Source of the DNA: Gamarada debralockiae
Taxonomy: Eukaryota > Ascomycota > Leotiomycetes > Helotiales > Hyphodiscaceae
Assembly: GCA_002803225.1 (NCBI GenBank)
Contig: NXFV01000753.1
Location: 1-64,000 of the forward strand
DNA length: 64,000 nt
Direction: 5' to 3'
Each line of letters starts with the position of its first letter. The first letter of the stretch is position 1. A program made the translations under genes and the position numbers. This document shows positions 23,696 through 35,171 of this stretch, in pieces. Below the pieces are notes generated by a model. It saw only the letters and a list, made by a program, of their open reading frames with translations, had not been told where the DNA came from and searched no databases.

Positions 23696-24063
23696 GATTA
23701 AAAATTTAATAAATACGGTAATACGAGAAACGAAGGATGGTGCTTGAAAAATGGGGATCTCTCCTTTTGAGGACTTCCTCACGCCACGGCTAGAGAAAGG
23801 GCCCGGCAGATCGGAACCGACAGACAACCAGTTTGCTCCAAGCATCAACTTCCACTGGCTTCAAGGCTACTGATATTGCAGGCCGGGCGATATATTCCGA
23901 AAATCATCCCTCTCCGACACTTTCTCCGAGCTCCTAGCCCTGGTTCTGTGTTGGGAAAAATCTATTCTGGATCACGTGCAGAATAACGGGCAGACTCATA
24001 ATCATATATGGAGGCTATTGGAAGGACTGCTAAGCGGGCTGGGTGATCGAAGAAACTTCGAAG
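23696..24063. other. Divergent promoter region between FAS1 and GH27 genes
   Basis: The 368-nt spacer separates two divergently transcribed secreted-protein genes, so it probably holds both promoters. No specific operator motif could be assigned. Confidence 0.5.
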
Positions 24064-25457
24064 ATGTTGTTTCTGTCAGCAACCGTGTGTTCGATTTTGG
24101 TATCTCCCTGTCTCGGGAGCGTGAATCCTGCTAAGCCCCAAATGGGTTAGTTTTACCCCTGAAATAGCTCCCAGCGCGCCCCCCGCCATCCACTGACATC
24201 ACCTCCACAGGATGGAACAGCTGGAACACATTCAAAGCAACCATCAACCAAAGCGTAGTGGAAAGTACAGCGGCGACCCTGGTTTCTTCTGGATTGGCCA
24301 AAGCTGGGTATGAATATGTGGTTATCGATGAAGGCTGGCAAGCTCTCTCCCGAGATGCCAATGGCCGCCAACAACCAAACGCGACCAAATTCCCCTCGGG
24401 GATCAAGAGCCTTGCAGATCATATTCACAGCTTGGGGCTGAAGATTGGTATCTACAGGTAATTCCCCTCCGCCCTTCGCTATAAGACGATTGTTAACTCC
24501 TCAAAGCGATGCAGGAATATACGACTGCGGATTCTACCCCGGCAGCTACGGCTACGAAGAGCTTGACGCAGATACATACGCCTCCTGGGGAATCGACTAC
24601 CTGAAATACGATAACTGCGGCGGATTTCAAGCCAATACTCTGTCCACACAAGAACGATTCACAATAATGGGAAACGCGCTGAAGAATACTGGTCGCCAGG
24701 TCTTCTACTCACTGTGCCAGTGGGGCAATCAATTCCCTTGGTTCTGGGCAGATCAGCTGTCCGATTCGTATCGCATGTCTGGTGATATCACCTCTTCGTT
24801 TGCAAGTGATAGCAGTGGAGTTTGTAAGACGGCTTATTGCCTCAATACGGGGTACGCGGGTGTCAGTGTTTTGACTATGATCCGGAAGATGAGGGAATTG
24901 TCTGGGTTTCAGGCTCCTGGGTCTTGGGGTATGTATGGCAGGTTCTTTGGGATGATGAAGCTGACGGTGATATAGCGGATATGGACATGCTCGAGATCGG
25001 CACAGGAACAATGACAGAATTCGAAGAACAAACGCACTTCTCCTTCTGGGCAGCCCTCAAATCACCCCTCATTATCGGCGCGGATATCACGAAAATCACG
25101 AATTCCTCACTCGCTATTCTCCTCAATAAGGAAATCATCGCGATCTCACAAGACGATGCAGGGATTGCGGCTACGTACCTTCCTAGCCTATCGACGGAAG
25201 GTTTTGTTCAAGTTTGGGCGGGGCCGTTGAGTGCGGGGAGCTTTGAACATGTTATACTGGCACTGAATTATGGGACGAGTCCTACGAATATCACGATTCC
25301 CTGGAGTGGGATCCCGCAGCTGCAGAATAGTACGAAGGCGAGCTATAAGGTTAGGGATATTTGGGCTGCGAAAGATCTAGGGACTATTACGGGTGGTATT
25401 TCGTTGACGAATGTTAGTAGTCATCAGACGAAGGTCTTGGTAGTTTCGAGAGCTTGA
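24064..25457 (+). CDS. GH27 alpha-galactosidase, secreted
   Basis: Exons 24064-24145, 24211-24457, 24507-24928 and 24976-25457 join in frame. The signal peptide MLFLSATVCSILVSPCLG is followed by PQMGWNSWNTFK, the start of the GH27 barrel. Further landmarks are YEYVVIDEGWQ, KIGIYSDAGIYDCG, and WGIDYLKYDNCGG, where the Asp of KYDN is the expected nucleophile. In SYRMSGDI the Asp is the expected acid/base. PGSWADMDMLEIG and FSFWAALKSPLIIGADI follow. The C-terminal beta domain (VILALNYGT, VRDIWAAKDLG) is complete. The protein should release terminal alpha-galactose from galacto-oligosaccharides or galactomannan outside the cell. It runs divergently from the FAS1 gene and beside two alginate-lyase-type genes. 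Confidence 0.93.
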
Positions 25458-26239
25458 ATAGTCGAGTGATAATATCAATAGCACGTTGTTTGCTCTCGTT
25501 CAAGGACTTACAGAATATTCCTCCGGGGGGGAAGGGCGGTCTTCCTTTTTCCTTGACTACCTGCACTTTGATTGCTGACGCATACGAGCACACGCGACCG
25601 TTGGCAAACCTTTGTTCCAATCTATTACTTCTCATTCGATTCAATCCTCGGGACAAGTGTCGGGGATTGGCAAGTGTTGCGTCGTGGGGCAGATTGCGGG
25701 TAATGTGGGGTTCGTTTGCAGTGAAGAACTCATATTCAAACTGTGTTTAGCCTACATTTTCAAGTGGAGAGGGGGCACTACATGCTTGTCGCGTCAGGGT
25801 AATTACATGCTAGCAATTGTAAGTATAAGTCGAATATCATTGATGGTATCTTGTCAACAGTTAAGTCGACAGCCTGTTGTTCGGGGGGTTCATCGGCACA
25901 TACTTCGGTGATATTTGGTCTTCTGACGTTGCTGGCCTATAAATTTCCTTGCCAGAGAGTGTTACAATTGACTAGTCAATACCAAAATCCTCGTTTGCGT
26001 GTCGTTCGAGGAACATTTTGTCGATTGCCAGACCTTCACCCGGAAGTCACTGGTCCGGCCGAGGTCAATAGAAGTCTTTGAAGAGTTAGCGTGGGTATAG
26101 CCAGTAAGCTACCGGGTGCCCTGCAGTTGAAGCAGCAGAAAGGAAATTTAAAGACAAATAGCCATATTTTGTTTCCCCAGTGGCACCCATCAAGTGAATG
26201 GAGAAATTTTTGCATCATATACTGGCTCAAGAACTCAAA
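25458..26239. other. Intergenic region, no gene recognised
   Basis: Lies between GH27 and the first alginate-lyase-type gene. ORFs under 100 codons occur but match no family. It should contain the promoter of the gene starting at 26240. Confidence 0.5.
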
Positions 26240-28099
26240 ATGAAGTTCCAATACAAAGCGACAAGCATTCTTTTCCTCATCTCAATGGCTGTTGCCTTCC
26301 AACATCCTGGCGTCTTGAACATCCAAAGTCAGCTTGACCTGATCAATTCAAGCATCCACGCTAAGACCTACCCTTGGTATGGCTCTTACCTGCTCTTTGA
26401 GCGTGATCCGAGAGCGCAGATAAGCTACACTGCGTCACCTGTGGTCAACATCTCGACTTCAGATCAGACCATCAGAGCAGATGGGAAAGCTGCCTACTAC
26501 AATGCATTACAATAGTAAGTTTGATTGGAACTTTTTGGGATAGATTGCTGATCCTGGAATAGTTGGTTTACTGGAAATACAGCATATGAGCAGAATGCGA
26601 TTAACATTATCATGGCATGGGCTTCTTCGCTGTAGGACTTTTCATATGAAGATTCGACGTCGAGAGGCTGATCTGTCTAGTAAATATTTTGCAGACACGA
26701 CTGGGAATATAAATGTTTATACGTCAGTGAAGCACTTCATTTCAGTAAGTTAGGCTTCGGCCTTGGTTTACTTCGATTTTTGGACTAATGGAATACAGGC
26801 AGCAGAGATTATGCGCTACAAAGGCACTGTTTGGACTTCATCTCATACCGCCACTTTCAACACTTGGCTCACCGACGTGATGCTGCCTCAAGTCGCCATC
26901 CATAACGGGACTTGGGACGGCAATCAAGGAGCTGGTGATCTTTACGGCATGTTTGCCATTTCAATTTTTACAGAGAATCAGACCTTGTACGATGCATGCC
27001 TCGGAACTTTCAAAACTGGGAACTGCGTCAATGTTACGTGAGTGGTTAAGAACCTCGAGTCTTATTTTCAAAGGCTAACTTCTCGTTGGACAGATACTAC
27101 ATCGACAACAACGGCTGCCCTGGAGAAGCCGGTCGCGACCAAGCTCATGCACAAGATGGCCTCTCCAATTATGCACTCATGGCCAAGATGGCTGAAAGTC
27201 AGGGTGACGACTCTCTCTGGACCTGGGGATCCAATCGTATCTTCTCGAGCTGGAATTGGACCTCTGCGGAGAATTACGGATATGTTGTGCCATGGAGTAA
27301 TATGAGGACTTGTTATACTTCGTATTCTTCATTGTCGACTACGGATAGAGGGCAGTGGCTGTAAGTGCTCAATACACTGAAAAGGCAATTTGACTGATAC
27401 ATGTTAGCTACGGGTATGAAATGGTTTACTGGTGGTACAAGAATAATCGCAACATTGTCTCTACTTTTATGGAAGAGGTCCTGGGGCGCATTCGTCCCGA
27501 ACCTGGAAGGAATCAAGGTGGAAACTTGTCGGGGTATACTTCTGAATCTACTCAATTGACTTCCCTGGCTGATGAAGTACAGAAATGACGACCCTTTTTA
27601 CGGTACTCTTCTCTGGTCCACCGAACCCTCGGCCGACCCAATCTACGCCGAGGGGCTCTATACAGTAACAGCGTATACAGGTGGACACTACGTAACCACC
27701 GCTTCAAACTTGATTACGACCAATACCCGCCTCATCTTATCCACCAACCCAACTCAATGGTATTTTCTACCTCTCGGCAACGAATTCTACCAGCTTCTAC
27801 CAGCCAGCTCCGCGACGACAGAAGTAATGTACACTGGATCAGCAACCTACTCCATGGTGGCGGGCTCGAATGTTACACTTCACGTTGGGAATGCTCAAGA
27901 GAGTGAGATTTGGAAGATTACCACTGTTGGAAATGGGTATAGCATGTTCACCAGTAGGGATAGTATCACGCAGCAAGTGCCCATCCAAGAATACAGCTGG
28001 GTTGTTTGGAATGGGAGTACAAGTGCTGGTACTGCTTTGAGGCTGCTGGAGAGCAGTTCTACAGATGTGAATCAGCGGTTTGAAATTGTCGCTGTTTGA
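26240..28099 (+). CDS. Alginate-lyase superfamily protein, secreted (copy 1)
   Basis: The start at 26240 gives a signal peptide (MKFQYKATSILFLISMAVAF) followed by HPGVLNIQSQLDLINSSIHA. Exons join through short introns at about 26515-26561, 26633-26681, 26755-26799, 27038-27093, 27361-27408 and 27533-27580, all in frame. Landmarks are GKAAYYNALQYWFTGNTAYEQ, SAAEIMRYKG, GNQGAGDLYGMFAISIF, GRDQAHAQDGLSNYALMAKMA (the conserved helix with the family His), and ENYGYVVPW. These fit the alpha/alpha-toroid of the alginate lyase family (PF05426). The C-terminal 150 residues form a repeat-rich beta region (QWYFLPLGNEFYQLLPASS) resembling a ricin-B-like sugar-binding fold. The true substrate is unknown; fungi rarely meet alginate, so other uronic-acid glycans are possible. 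Confidence 0.8.
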
Positions 28100-28650
28100 G
28101 AGAAGGTACGTGTAGTTGTCTCTGTTGCACTATCAGTTCTCACATGTTCGGTGACTTCGAAGAATGAGGTACCATACTATTAAATAGGCTGATTTGTCTA
28201 TACATTACCTGAGAAGATCGATGGAGTGAATTTAAAGGAAGTATCTCTAGGCAAATTAAATGAAAATCATAAAGCTCCGACACTTGTTCCGCACCCCGCA
28301 AAACTGCGGGGTAGGTCTCGGTCTCTTCCTAAACATTTGTCAACGCTTCATACTAACATGGAATTAATTTACCCTAAGTGCGGGGAACGGGGAGCGGGAT
28401 ACGGAGAAGCTTGCCTGTTCTTGTTCCTGATTGTACCTCGCATGAATACTTGGAACTGCAGCCCAACTTGCCACGACCCCGGACAGAAACGTCAGCGGGC
28501 GCGAGGAAACGAAACAAAATTGTATCAACGTTTTAAAACCAAAGATATCTAGTTATCTCGCACTCTTTAGTGAAGAAGTTTGTTCTTGGCACTGTCAATA
28601 ATTGGGGAAAACGGAAGTACTGTACGCTCCTGAGCCCTGCTTTGTATTAT
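28100..28650. other. Spacer between the two alginate-lyase-type genes
   Basis: Non-coding between tandem paralogues on the plus strand. The ORF at 28226-28552 has no recognisable features. The promoter of the second copy should lie here. Confidence 0.5.
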
Positions 28651-30312
28651 GAAATGAAGGTATTACAACGACCCCAAGAATTTCAATATTTTGCTAACGT
28701 CCTCAAGTACTCAAGCATCTTTTCAGCTGTTGCGTTCTTGGCAGTGATTGTCTCTGCAACCGGTCCCCTCAATGGACTTCCAATCCTAAATGGTCCAATC
28801 AATCCGATTGCCAATCAACTGCCTGGAGCGAAGACGAGAGTTGGAGATTTCATCCACCCTGGATTGTGGCATACCCACGATGACTTGGAGCGAATCAGGA
28901 ATGGTGTACTCCAAGGCCAAGATCCGTGGAAGACAATTTATCAAAATTTCAGCACAGACTCGTTCTCCCAAGCTTCAGTCAGTATCGACACTCTGTTCCA
29001 CGGATTTGACTGATCGGACAATAGTATGTGATGCAAGGCCCCCATTCAGTAATATGCCGGGGGCAATGCAGCAATTACACTAGCTTCACGAATGATGTTC
29101 GAGCTGCGTGGCAGAATGCGCTGATGTGGTACATCACTAAGAATCAAAGCCACTGGGATCGATCCACGACGATCTTGGACGCCTGGGGAACAAATCTCAC
29201 GGATGTCATGGGCACCGATACGTCTCTCTTAGTTGGATTAGAAGGTGATATGTTTATTAATGCGGCAGAGATCATGCGCTGGGAAGGTGGTTGGGTTGAA
29301 AAGGGCGCTGAATGGTAGGTGATCGAAGAGTAATTCTTTTCGTGTTCGAGACTCTTTCATAAGTTTTTACCCTTGAATCATGTCTCAGGAGTAGTTACCC
29401 CGAAGTCCTTCTCAATGAAGTCTATGCTGACTCCACGATGTTCTGCAGGTATGGTGGAGCTGGCTTCTCGAACCAAATATACTGGCTGTTTGCGAGGCAG
29501 TCAATTATCATTGGTCAAGCCAATTATGGCATGGTCAGTATCAAAGCACTCCTATCCTACGCAGTTTACCTGGATGACGTCTCCATGGTGAGTAACATTG
29601 TTGCCTTATTGCAGGGTAGCCTTCTAATCCTTTGTGTAAAGTGGAATTATGCCCTCAACGCATATCAGAATGACCTCTGCGCTGGAATATACGGCAACTT
29701 CGATCCTGCCACAGGACAATCTGCGGAAACAGGTCGCGATGCAGGTCACTCTGTTTCCGGCGTCGGATGGGCTGCGGAAGCCGCACGTGTGATCCAATCA
29801 CAGGGGTTTGATGCCTACAGTCTTGGAGACAATTTACTGTTAAAAGCTGCAGAGTACGCAGCCAAATATAACCTTGGGAATGATGTTCCGTACGACCCGA
29901 AGTTCTATCGATGTGAGGCAATCTTGATCAATGGCCCTTGGTCTGCGCCATCGCCAATCAGTCGAGGTGTTGGATGGCAGACCCCTACTACACAGACCAC
30001 AATGGTTTGGGATATCTTGTACTATCAGTACGTGGTGAAGAAAGGTCTTCCTGCCCCATGGACAATACAGGCAAAAAAAGCTTTTGATGCCGCTGGCGGG
30101 GAACAACATCGTAAGTGCCAAGATTTCGAGATCCAAATGAGACTTGCTGATGCTTTTCAGCGACTGGCAATAGTCCGGGCGACCATCCAAGCTGGGGAGA
30201 TCTGATATGGTCCTACCCTGGTCGTGGAGCGTTCTTGAACGACGACAGCAGAACAATCTGGGGAGGTGGAAGTATTGGACCCAATGGCACCGGAAACTAC
30301 AATACAGATTGA
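28651..30312 (+). CDS. Alginate-lyase superfamily protein (copy 2)
   Basis: Start taken at 28651 (MKVLQRPQEFQYF...), because the following hydrophobic run SSIFSAVAFLAVIVSATG can act as a signal or anchor; 28570 is an alternative. Landmarks are IHPGLWHTHDDLERIRNGV, VMQGPHSVICRGQCSNY, TSLLVGLEGDMFINAAEIMR, GGAGFSNQIYWLFARQSIII, ETGRDAGHSVSGVGWAAEAA and ILYYQYVVKKG. These follow the alginate lyase family (PF05426) order. Introns at about 28978-29023, 29315-29388, 29588-29639 and 30111-30160 restore frame, and the gene ends at TGA 30310-30312 after GPNGTGNYNTD. It lacks the sugar-binding-like tail of copy 1 and is only distantly similar to it, so this is an old duplication or two separate recruits. 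It probably acts outside the cell on a uronate-containing glycan. Confidence 0.8.
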
Positions 30313-31890
30313 AGCTTGAAGAGAAGCTAAAGAAAGTCTCTATGATTAAGGAACAGCTAGCGAGTTCTCTACCAATTTCAGTATTCGGGCCAACGCACGC
30401 TGTAGTTACTCTTGCCCCTCCCATCCTTCTCAGTGAGTGCCAATATGGCTAAGCACTCCCCTCCTTTCTCTTTTAACAGCCAATTACTTTGGGAATGCCG
30501 TAACTCCATACATTCGTTGGGCACTATCGAAAAGCCTCGCCGGCATCGAAGTCCTGGTGAGACCGGTGACTTTGCCAAGTGAGTAGTTTTAACTTCTCCT
30601 CAAACTAGTGGGGTAGTTATACTCTTGACTCGGCTAGTAATTTCGAAAACTTTCTCGACTGAGAAGGCGATATTATATAAATTCATTTTATAAAAAGGCA
30701 ATTAATCCAAAAAGGTGTCGCCATTTTGAAGAGTATCTATTTTCGGGTCGACCCTGCAAACGCCCGCCACTGAAGCGAAAATACGGGCCGAAATAGACCG
30801 ACCTCTGACCTCCTCACTGTTGTTTCACGCATTCTCGAAGTCACTACAAGTTTCTCACTATTGCGGACGACTACTGGACATCTAGTTGAATCACATGATA
30901 ACGGTAATCATGGAGAATCAGCCCTCCACAATTACGAGGCCGCCGAATTTCACATCTCCTTCGCCTCCGAGTGATGAGTCAGTAATGGCGCCTCTCTTTC
31001 TCTGCCATTTATGATGATTTGGGAGCACTCTCTTAAGCCTCCTTACATGTGCCTCGCATTGTTCGCGTCAAGTACCAGCTGACCACAGAGTCATTTCTCT
31101 TACTCTTTTCTCGTCCCACCGGCTTTCGAGGTCTGTCGTCTTAGCCGCGAGATAATTGCGGTTCTACTCCCCTTCTGTCCCTAGCTTGACTTATTTCGTC
31201 TACTTTAACCCCAACGTCGGTTTCCTCTTTTGCAAATTGTCATTCGACACCGTAGAGAACTCACTCTCGTTACCCGAACACCCTATCATTCCTTTCATCG
31301 TTCCTCAAACCGATGTATCTACAATTCGCTTCCTCGTTCTCGACCGCGAGTTCCGGTACCATAGATCAACCACAAATCGAGACTGTCCGATAAAGGAACT
31401 ACACGACTTTAGAGACCTTGAAGAAAAATTTCTCGTCCTTACACTTCAACAGTGGCGAGTGAGAACGAAGGCGTTGTTTGAGACGTATCCTGAGACGTAT
31501 CCTCACTTATCCGACAACCCTCGCTTTGATCTCGACTGACGTTATACCCGGGAAGTATCGAGCCCTGCTTCTGCGCCGAGGGCCGCGGTTCCGGACATTC
31601 GTATATATCCAAGCGGGGGTGGCTCTTTTGGCAAATGAGATTGTCCAATGCTACGGATGGTACGAGAATCCATGAAACCCTAATAATTCGCATATTGGTA
31701 GCTAGGCTCGTTCTTTCGATAAATATTGAAGTGGATGCAAGCTGCCTATAGCAACAGAGATACGGGCAGTACAAGATTAGGTGGAAGGAGGCTGTATTTT
31801 GGGTTGCGCTCGTATTGACATATCGTCCTCTAAGATGGTGTTCAGACATGATATTTCCTCAGTTCTGGCTGCCTAAAGTTTCCGCAAATG
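30313..31890. other. Intergenic region with one unexplained ORF
   Basis: An open frame on the plus strand (31156-31539, 128 codons) reads TDVSTIRFLVLDREFRY, then CPIKELHDFRDLEEKFLVL. This faintly recalls the C-terminal part of fungal 2EXR-type proteins, but the core of that family is missing upstream. A short frame from 30910 (MENQPSTITRPPNFTSPSPP) might be its first exon. The connection is not supported by clear splice sites. Nothing else is recognised. Confidence 0.3.
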
Positions 31891-32190
31891 TCAGGTCAAT
31901 CTATCCCATATGCGGTCTTCCATCATCCTCCGTTGCAGTCCACCTAGCACAAAAAGCCCGGATTCTCTTCCACAACTCCAAAACACTGCCGTCAACCCAC
32001 CAAACATTCCAAATATATTTGCATACGCAACCTGATTACAAAGACTCACAGTCCCGTAGTTCAGCCCGAAGCTGATCACTCCCCGAATGGCACAGATAAT
32101 CATCAACACCGGACAGCACAATTCGGATACGAATCAAGCAGGTATGTGAAGCCTGCAGTGTTCGCGCCAATGAAAGCAGATAATAACTAT
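31891..32190 (-). pseudogene. MFS transporter, C-terminal relic
   Basis: On the minus strand AFIGANTAGFTYLLDSYP is followed, after a frame change, by VLMIICAIRGVISFGLNYGTVSLCNQ and ANIFGMFGGLTAVF. This is the normal order of the last two or three helices of a fungal MFS drug/solute transporter. The frame change near 32130 and the loss of the rest show a relic. The missing front half of such a transporter lies, in the same orientation, at 42115-42555, on the far side of a 10-kb block. Confidence 0.65.
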
Positions 32191-32369
32191 TCAAGGGGAA
32201 TTGTAACAGCTAGAGGTAGCTGGAGGGCAACAGGAGGGATCACAGTACAATAGAGAAGTAGCAGTTCCGTAAAAGAAGAAGTATTGGTTGTATTTCCTGA
32301 GCTTTCGTACAATCTGATTTCTGAAACTCAAGCTTGCCCTTCTTCAAGTAGGGTTAGCAAGCCTTACTT

Positions 32370-32660
32370 ATACTTTATTCCTAGCTCCTAGCTCCGGTAG
32401 CAGCTATACTAGCTACTAGCCCCATACAAGCTAAGATCAGCATTTCTAATCCCTTCAAAGGTCACCAAAGTCTAGACCCCTAGTTCCTAGGTCACCTTGT
32501 ACCCCATGGCCTTCTAGACCCTTAGTACTTCCACAGGTCTAGATCAATCCCTCCAAGTCCCTTTAAACCTAGACTACTCCTTCAAGGTCTAGGCCTTACT
32601 CTAGTCCTTTGGGGCTTCTGATCTTTAGAGCTTCTGTGAGTCTAGATTAACTCCTTCAGG
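32370..32660. repeat. CTAG-rich degenerate tandem repeat
   Basis: Variants of TCTAGACC, CCTAG and CTCCTTCAAGG recur every 30-50 bases through this stretch, giving a skewed, low-complexity composition unlike the neighbouring genes. It is non-coding. It may be a degraded satellite-like part of a retrotransposon or subtelomeric-type repeat. Confidence 0.5.
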
Positions 32661-32754
32661 GGCATTGCATTTGTTAAGCCAGGGCTCAACATTAGCGTAA
32701 TCCCAGGTTTAATCTTCAGCACTATCACATGTGACAGTTATAGCGAATATCACG

Positions 32755-32782
32755 CGGTTCTTACAATTGTAAGAACTCTCAC
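32755..32782. repeat. LTR-edge-like palindrome GGTTCTTACA/TGTAAGAAC
   Basis: The palindrome TTCTTACAATTGTAAGAA sits here. A near copy, TCTTACAATTATAAGAA, sits at 40594-40610, and both are followed by related sequence (CTC..TCACATGC). GGTTCTTACA and TGTAAGAAC resemble the ends of ascomycete Gypsy-type long terminal repeats. No retrotransposon genes are seen between, so at most these are solo-LTR remains. Confidence 0.35.
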
Positions 32783-33082
32783 TCAGATCACATGCACTTG
32801 GGATCACCTGATCGCCCTTCTGAAATCGCCCATGGACCTGCATTCCTTGTACTCCTGTTACACCTGGCCTGTGCACCCGCTGTCTCATTTATATATTACC
32901 TACTCCTACGTCCAACTGCTACGGCCACGCGCGCCCACGTGTCGTCTCATTTTACACGTTACACCTGCCACTACCACCCCGAATCCTATGAGTCATAAAA
33001 CATTCAAGTATTTACAGATGCTTTTAATCGCGTTAAGGAGAAGTAGAGGACACATCTAAGGGGTTTCTATTGCTACTGCTAC

Positions 33083-33101
33083 CTCTCTCTCTCTCTCTCT
33101 C
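33083..33101. repeat. TC dinucleotide microsatellite
   Basis: A run of about nine TC units in non-coding DNA downstream of the LTR-like palindrome. Confidence 0.9.
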
Positions 33102-33483
33102 CCCTTTCTCTAAAGACAGTAAGTAAGCAAGTAAGGTCATTATATAAAATAGACTCTACAATCTTTCTAGGGCTAATTGAACACTTCCCAGAATGTAGTG
33201 TGCTCTACAGCCACTCCTGCTACTATGTCTACTGACATGACAGTATGAGAGAAAGTCATTTTTGAACACCGCCTTCTATTGTAATATTACTGATGTTCTC
33301 CAGGCTAAATATAGCATCTCAACCACAATTCCCACCAGCGCCTCTCACTCTACAACTGAATCGAAAGTCTCCTGTTGGAAGTGACATCTGAGTCATAACC
33401 CCTTGGCCCTGTTGCCTAGGGTATGAGTCACTACGCTGTATATAGAGCCCTTGGATAACTACTCTCCAAATGTCAAGTTGCTT

Positions 33484-34406
33484 TCACATTCTACGATTAT
33501 GACCTCGCAACATCTCCGTCAACACCTTGATCGACAAAATCATAATCACAATCCCCGCAAAGGCTACAAACTGGCAAAACGCAGCCGTCCAACCCAGCGC
33601 CATCGCCGCGGCTCCCACCCTCCCCTCTGCCGTCCCGTAAGTAAGACTGCCGACCATGGATGCCGCTGCCCCGCTAGCGATGTGTTGCCATAAGATTGAC
33701 ACAAACAGAAAGATGGAAGCAAATGCTATTAAGGCTGTGGCGAGGTAGGAGGACAGTTTCGAAGGGAAGGGCTTGACTTCTCGCTCGGAGCCGCTTTCTT
33801 CAGTCTCAGTGTTCCAGCCCGGAAAGGTTGACAGAATAAGGATAGCAAGGAAAGAAAAGGCCATGGCTATGATTCTAAATATTTGTTAAAGGGAAGGAGT
33901 TTAGAAGGCTGGACTGAACACGTACATTAGCCCAATGAAGATAATCTGGTACCTGAAATTGGAGGCGATCCATATTAGATTCAAAGGATCGCCTGTGGTT
34001 GCACTGCTCAGCCCCACGATGCTGGCTAGGAAAGTTGCGCTCCTTGAGCATTGCCATTCGTCTGGGTTCTGGCGCATACATAGTCCCAGATACCCCGCCC
34101 TGACTTCAAGGGAAGAGTGGTTCGCGATGTTGCTGAATATGGCGGACATATTAGTATTCACCTGCTCAGGGTGAGTTGCGACAGCTGCTGAAGTAGTGCT
34201 ATTCACGTATGAAAGCGAGAGGAGGTATATGTTGGCGAGACCGTGGGATGTGCAGCCGGCGACGACAATTGCTGTCGGATGTGTCAGTTAGGAACTTGTG
34301 ATGACGTTTGGCTGGTGAGGACAGGAAAGAGCGTGAAAGTACAAATGGTGATAATGGCTATGGAGAGTATAGCTATGAGGACATGATGGTATCCGAGAAA
34401 TGGCAT
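33484..34406 (-). CDS. Fig1-family membrane protein
   Basis: Exons 34406-34343, 34271-33926 and 33874-33484 join in frame. The start gives MPFLGYHHVLIAILSIAIIT, a first membrane helix. An outer loop follows, with SHGLANIYLLSLSY, VRAGYLGLCMRQ and WQCSRSA, the G-x-x-G-x-C region typical of Fig1 (PF12351). Next come DPLNLIWIASNFR and a second helix (IIIAMAFSFLAILILS). Then TFPGWNTE with the conserved GSEREVKPFPSK follows. Two more helices end the protein. Fig1 proteins support low-affinity calcium entry and membrane fusion during mating in yeast; filamentous relatives act in hyphal growth or mating. All reading frames are open. The gene lies inside the 10-kb block that separates two fragments of an MFS gene. 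Confidence 0.85.
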
Positions 34407-35171
34407 CAATCCTATGCCGTTATGATGAGCTTTTGGTTCTTCCAGGAGGTGATCAGGACTTGTTTACTCCGCCATGAGATCTTATAGAGAGTGATGGGCA
34501 TCGTGAGGAATGCAGTAACCAAAGTAGTACCCGCAAGAGCCCGCCAGAGGAAGCCGGGAATGTTTTGCGGTTCTCGTTCTCCTTTTCATCAGCTGAAGGT
34601 GGGGTAGAAATTGGATGAGTACGGTAGGCGAGGGTACTCGTAGACGCCGTTCGACCAGCAGCGCAACCCCATACAATTTTACGCCCTAAGCGCCCTCGGC
34701 GACGTCTTTTCTTGTTGCGTTTTAATTGGATTACGAGCTTTGCGGCTTTTACATTAAGAGTATAATTATAGTCATCGACTCTTATTTGTTCTATTTTTAT
34801 AAAGGATATGGCGTTGTGAGATTATACCAAAAAATGCGAGTGCGCACCCTCTACCTTACTTTTTTCTATTAGAGCTGAATTTTTGGTGAGGGGAGTCGTG
34901 GCGCGATGTGTGTGTGCCGGTTTTGGTTATCCGTAGCGATTTCTACCCTAGGATGGGCTTTTTACATGAGGCTGTCCCGGCGACGCCCAGTAACAATACG
35001 TCCATCGCAGAGCACTGCATCATGCATACTGCATACTGCATGCTCGGCACAAGCCTGAAGGGGATCGCCACTCCGAGACTTCGCTGCAAGAAGCTTTCCA
35101 AGAGGCTCAACACAAGGCTCTGCAGTTACACATTGCAAAATCGTGACAGTTGCTTTCGCATTCGAAGCGCA
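34407..35171. other. Spacer between divergent Fig1 and ankyrin/CorA-like genes
   Basis: The spacer should hold both promoters. Part of the plus-strand frame from 34908 is open into the ankyrin gene. Around 35085-35145 another frame reads ETSLQEAFQEAQHKALQLHIAKS, which looks like a natural coiled-coil start before the ankyrin repeats. The true N-terminus of the ankyrin gene may therefore lie here with one frame change. Confidence 0.4.

Noticed and set aside
26630..26690. Apparent stop TAG after MAWASSL in alginate-lyase-type copy 1
   Set aside because: A 49-nt GT..AG intron (26633-26681) removes it and restores LKYFADTTGN in frame, so the gene is not broken here.
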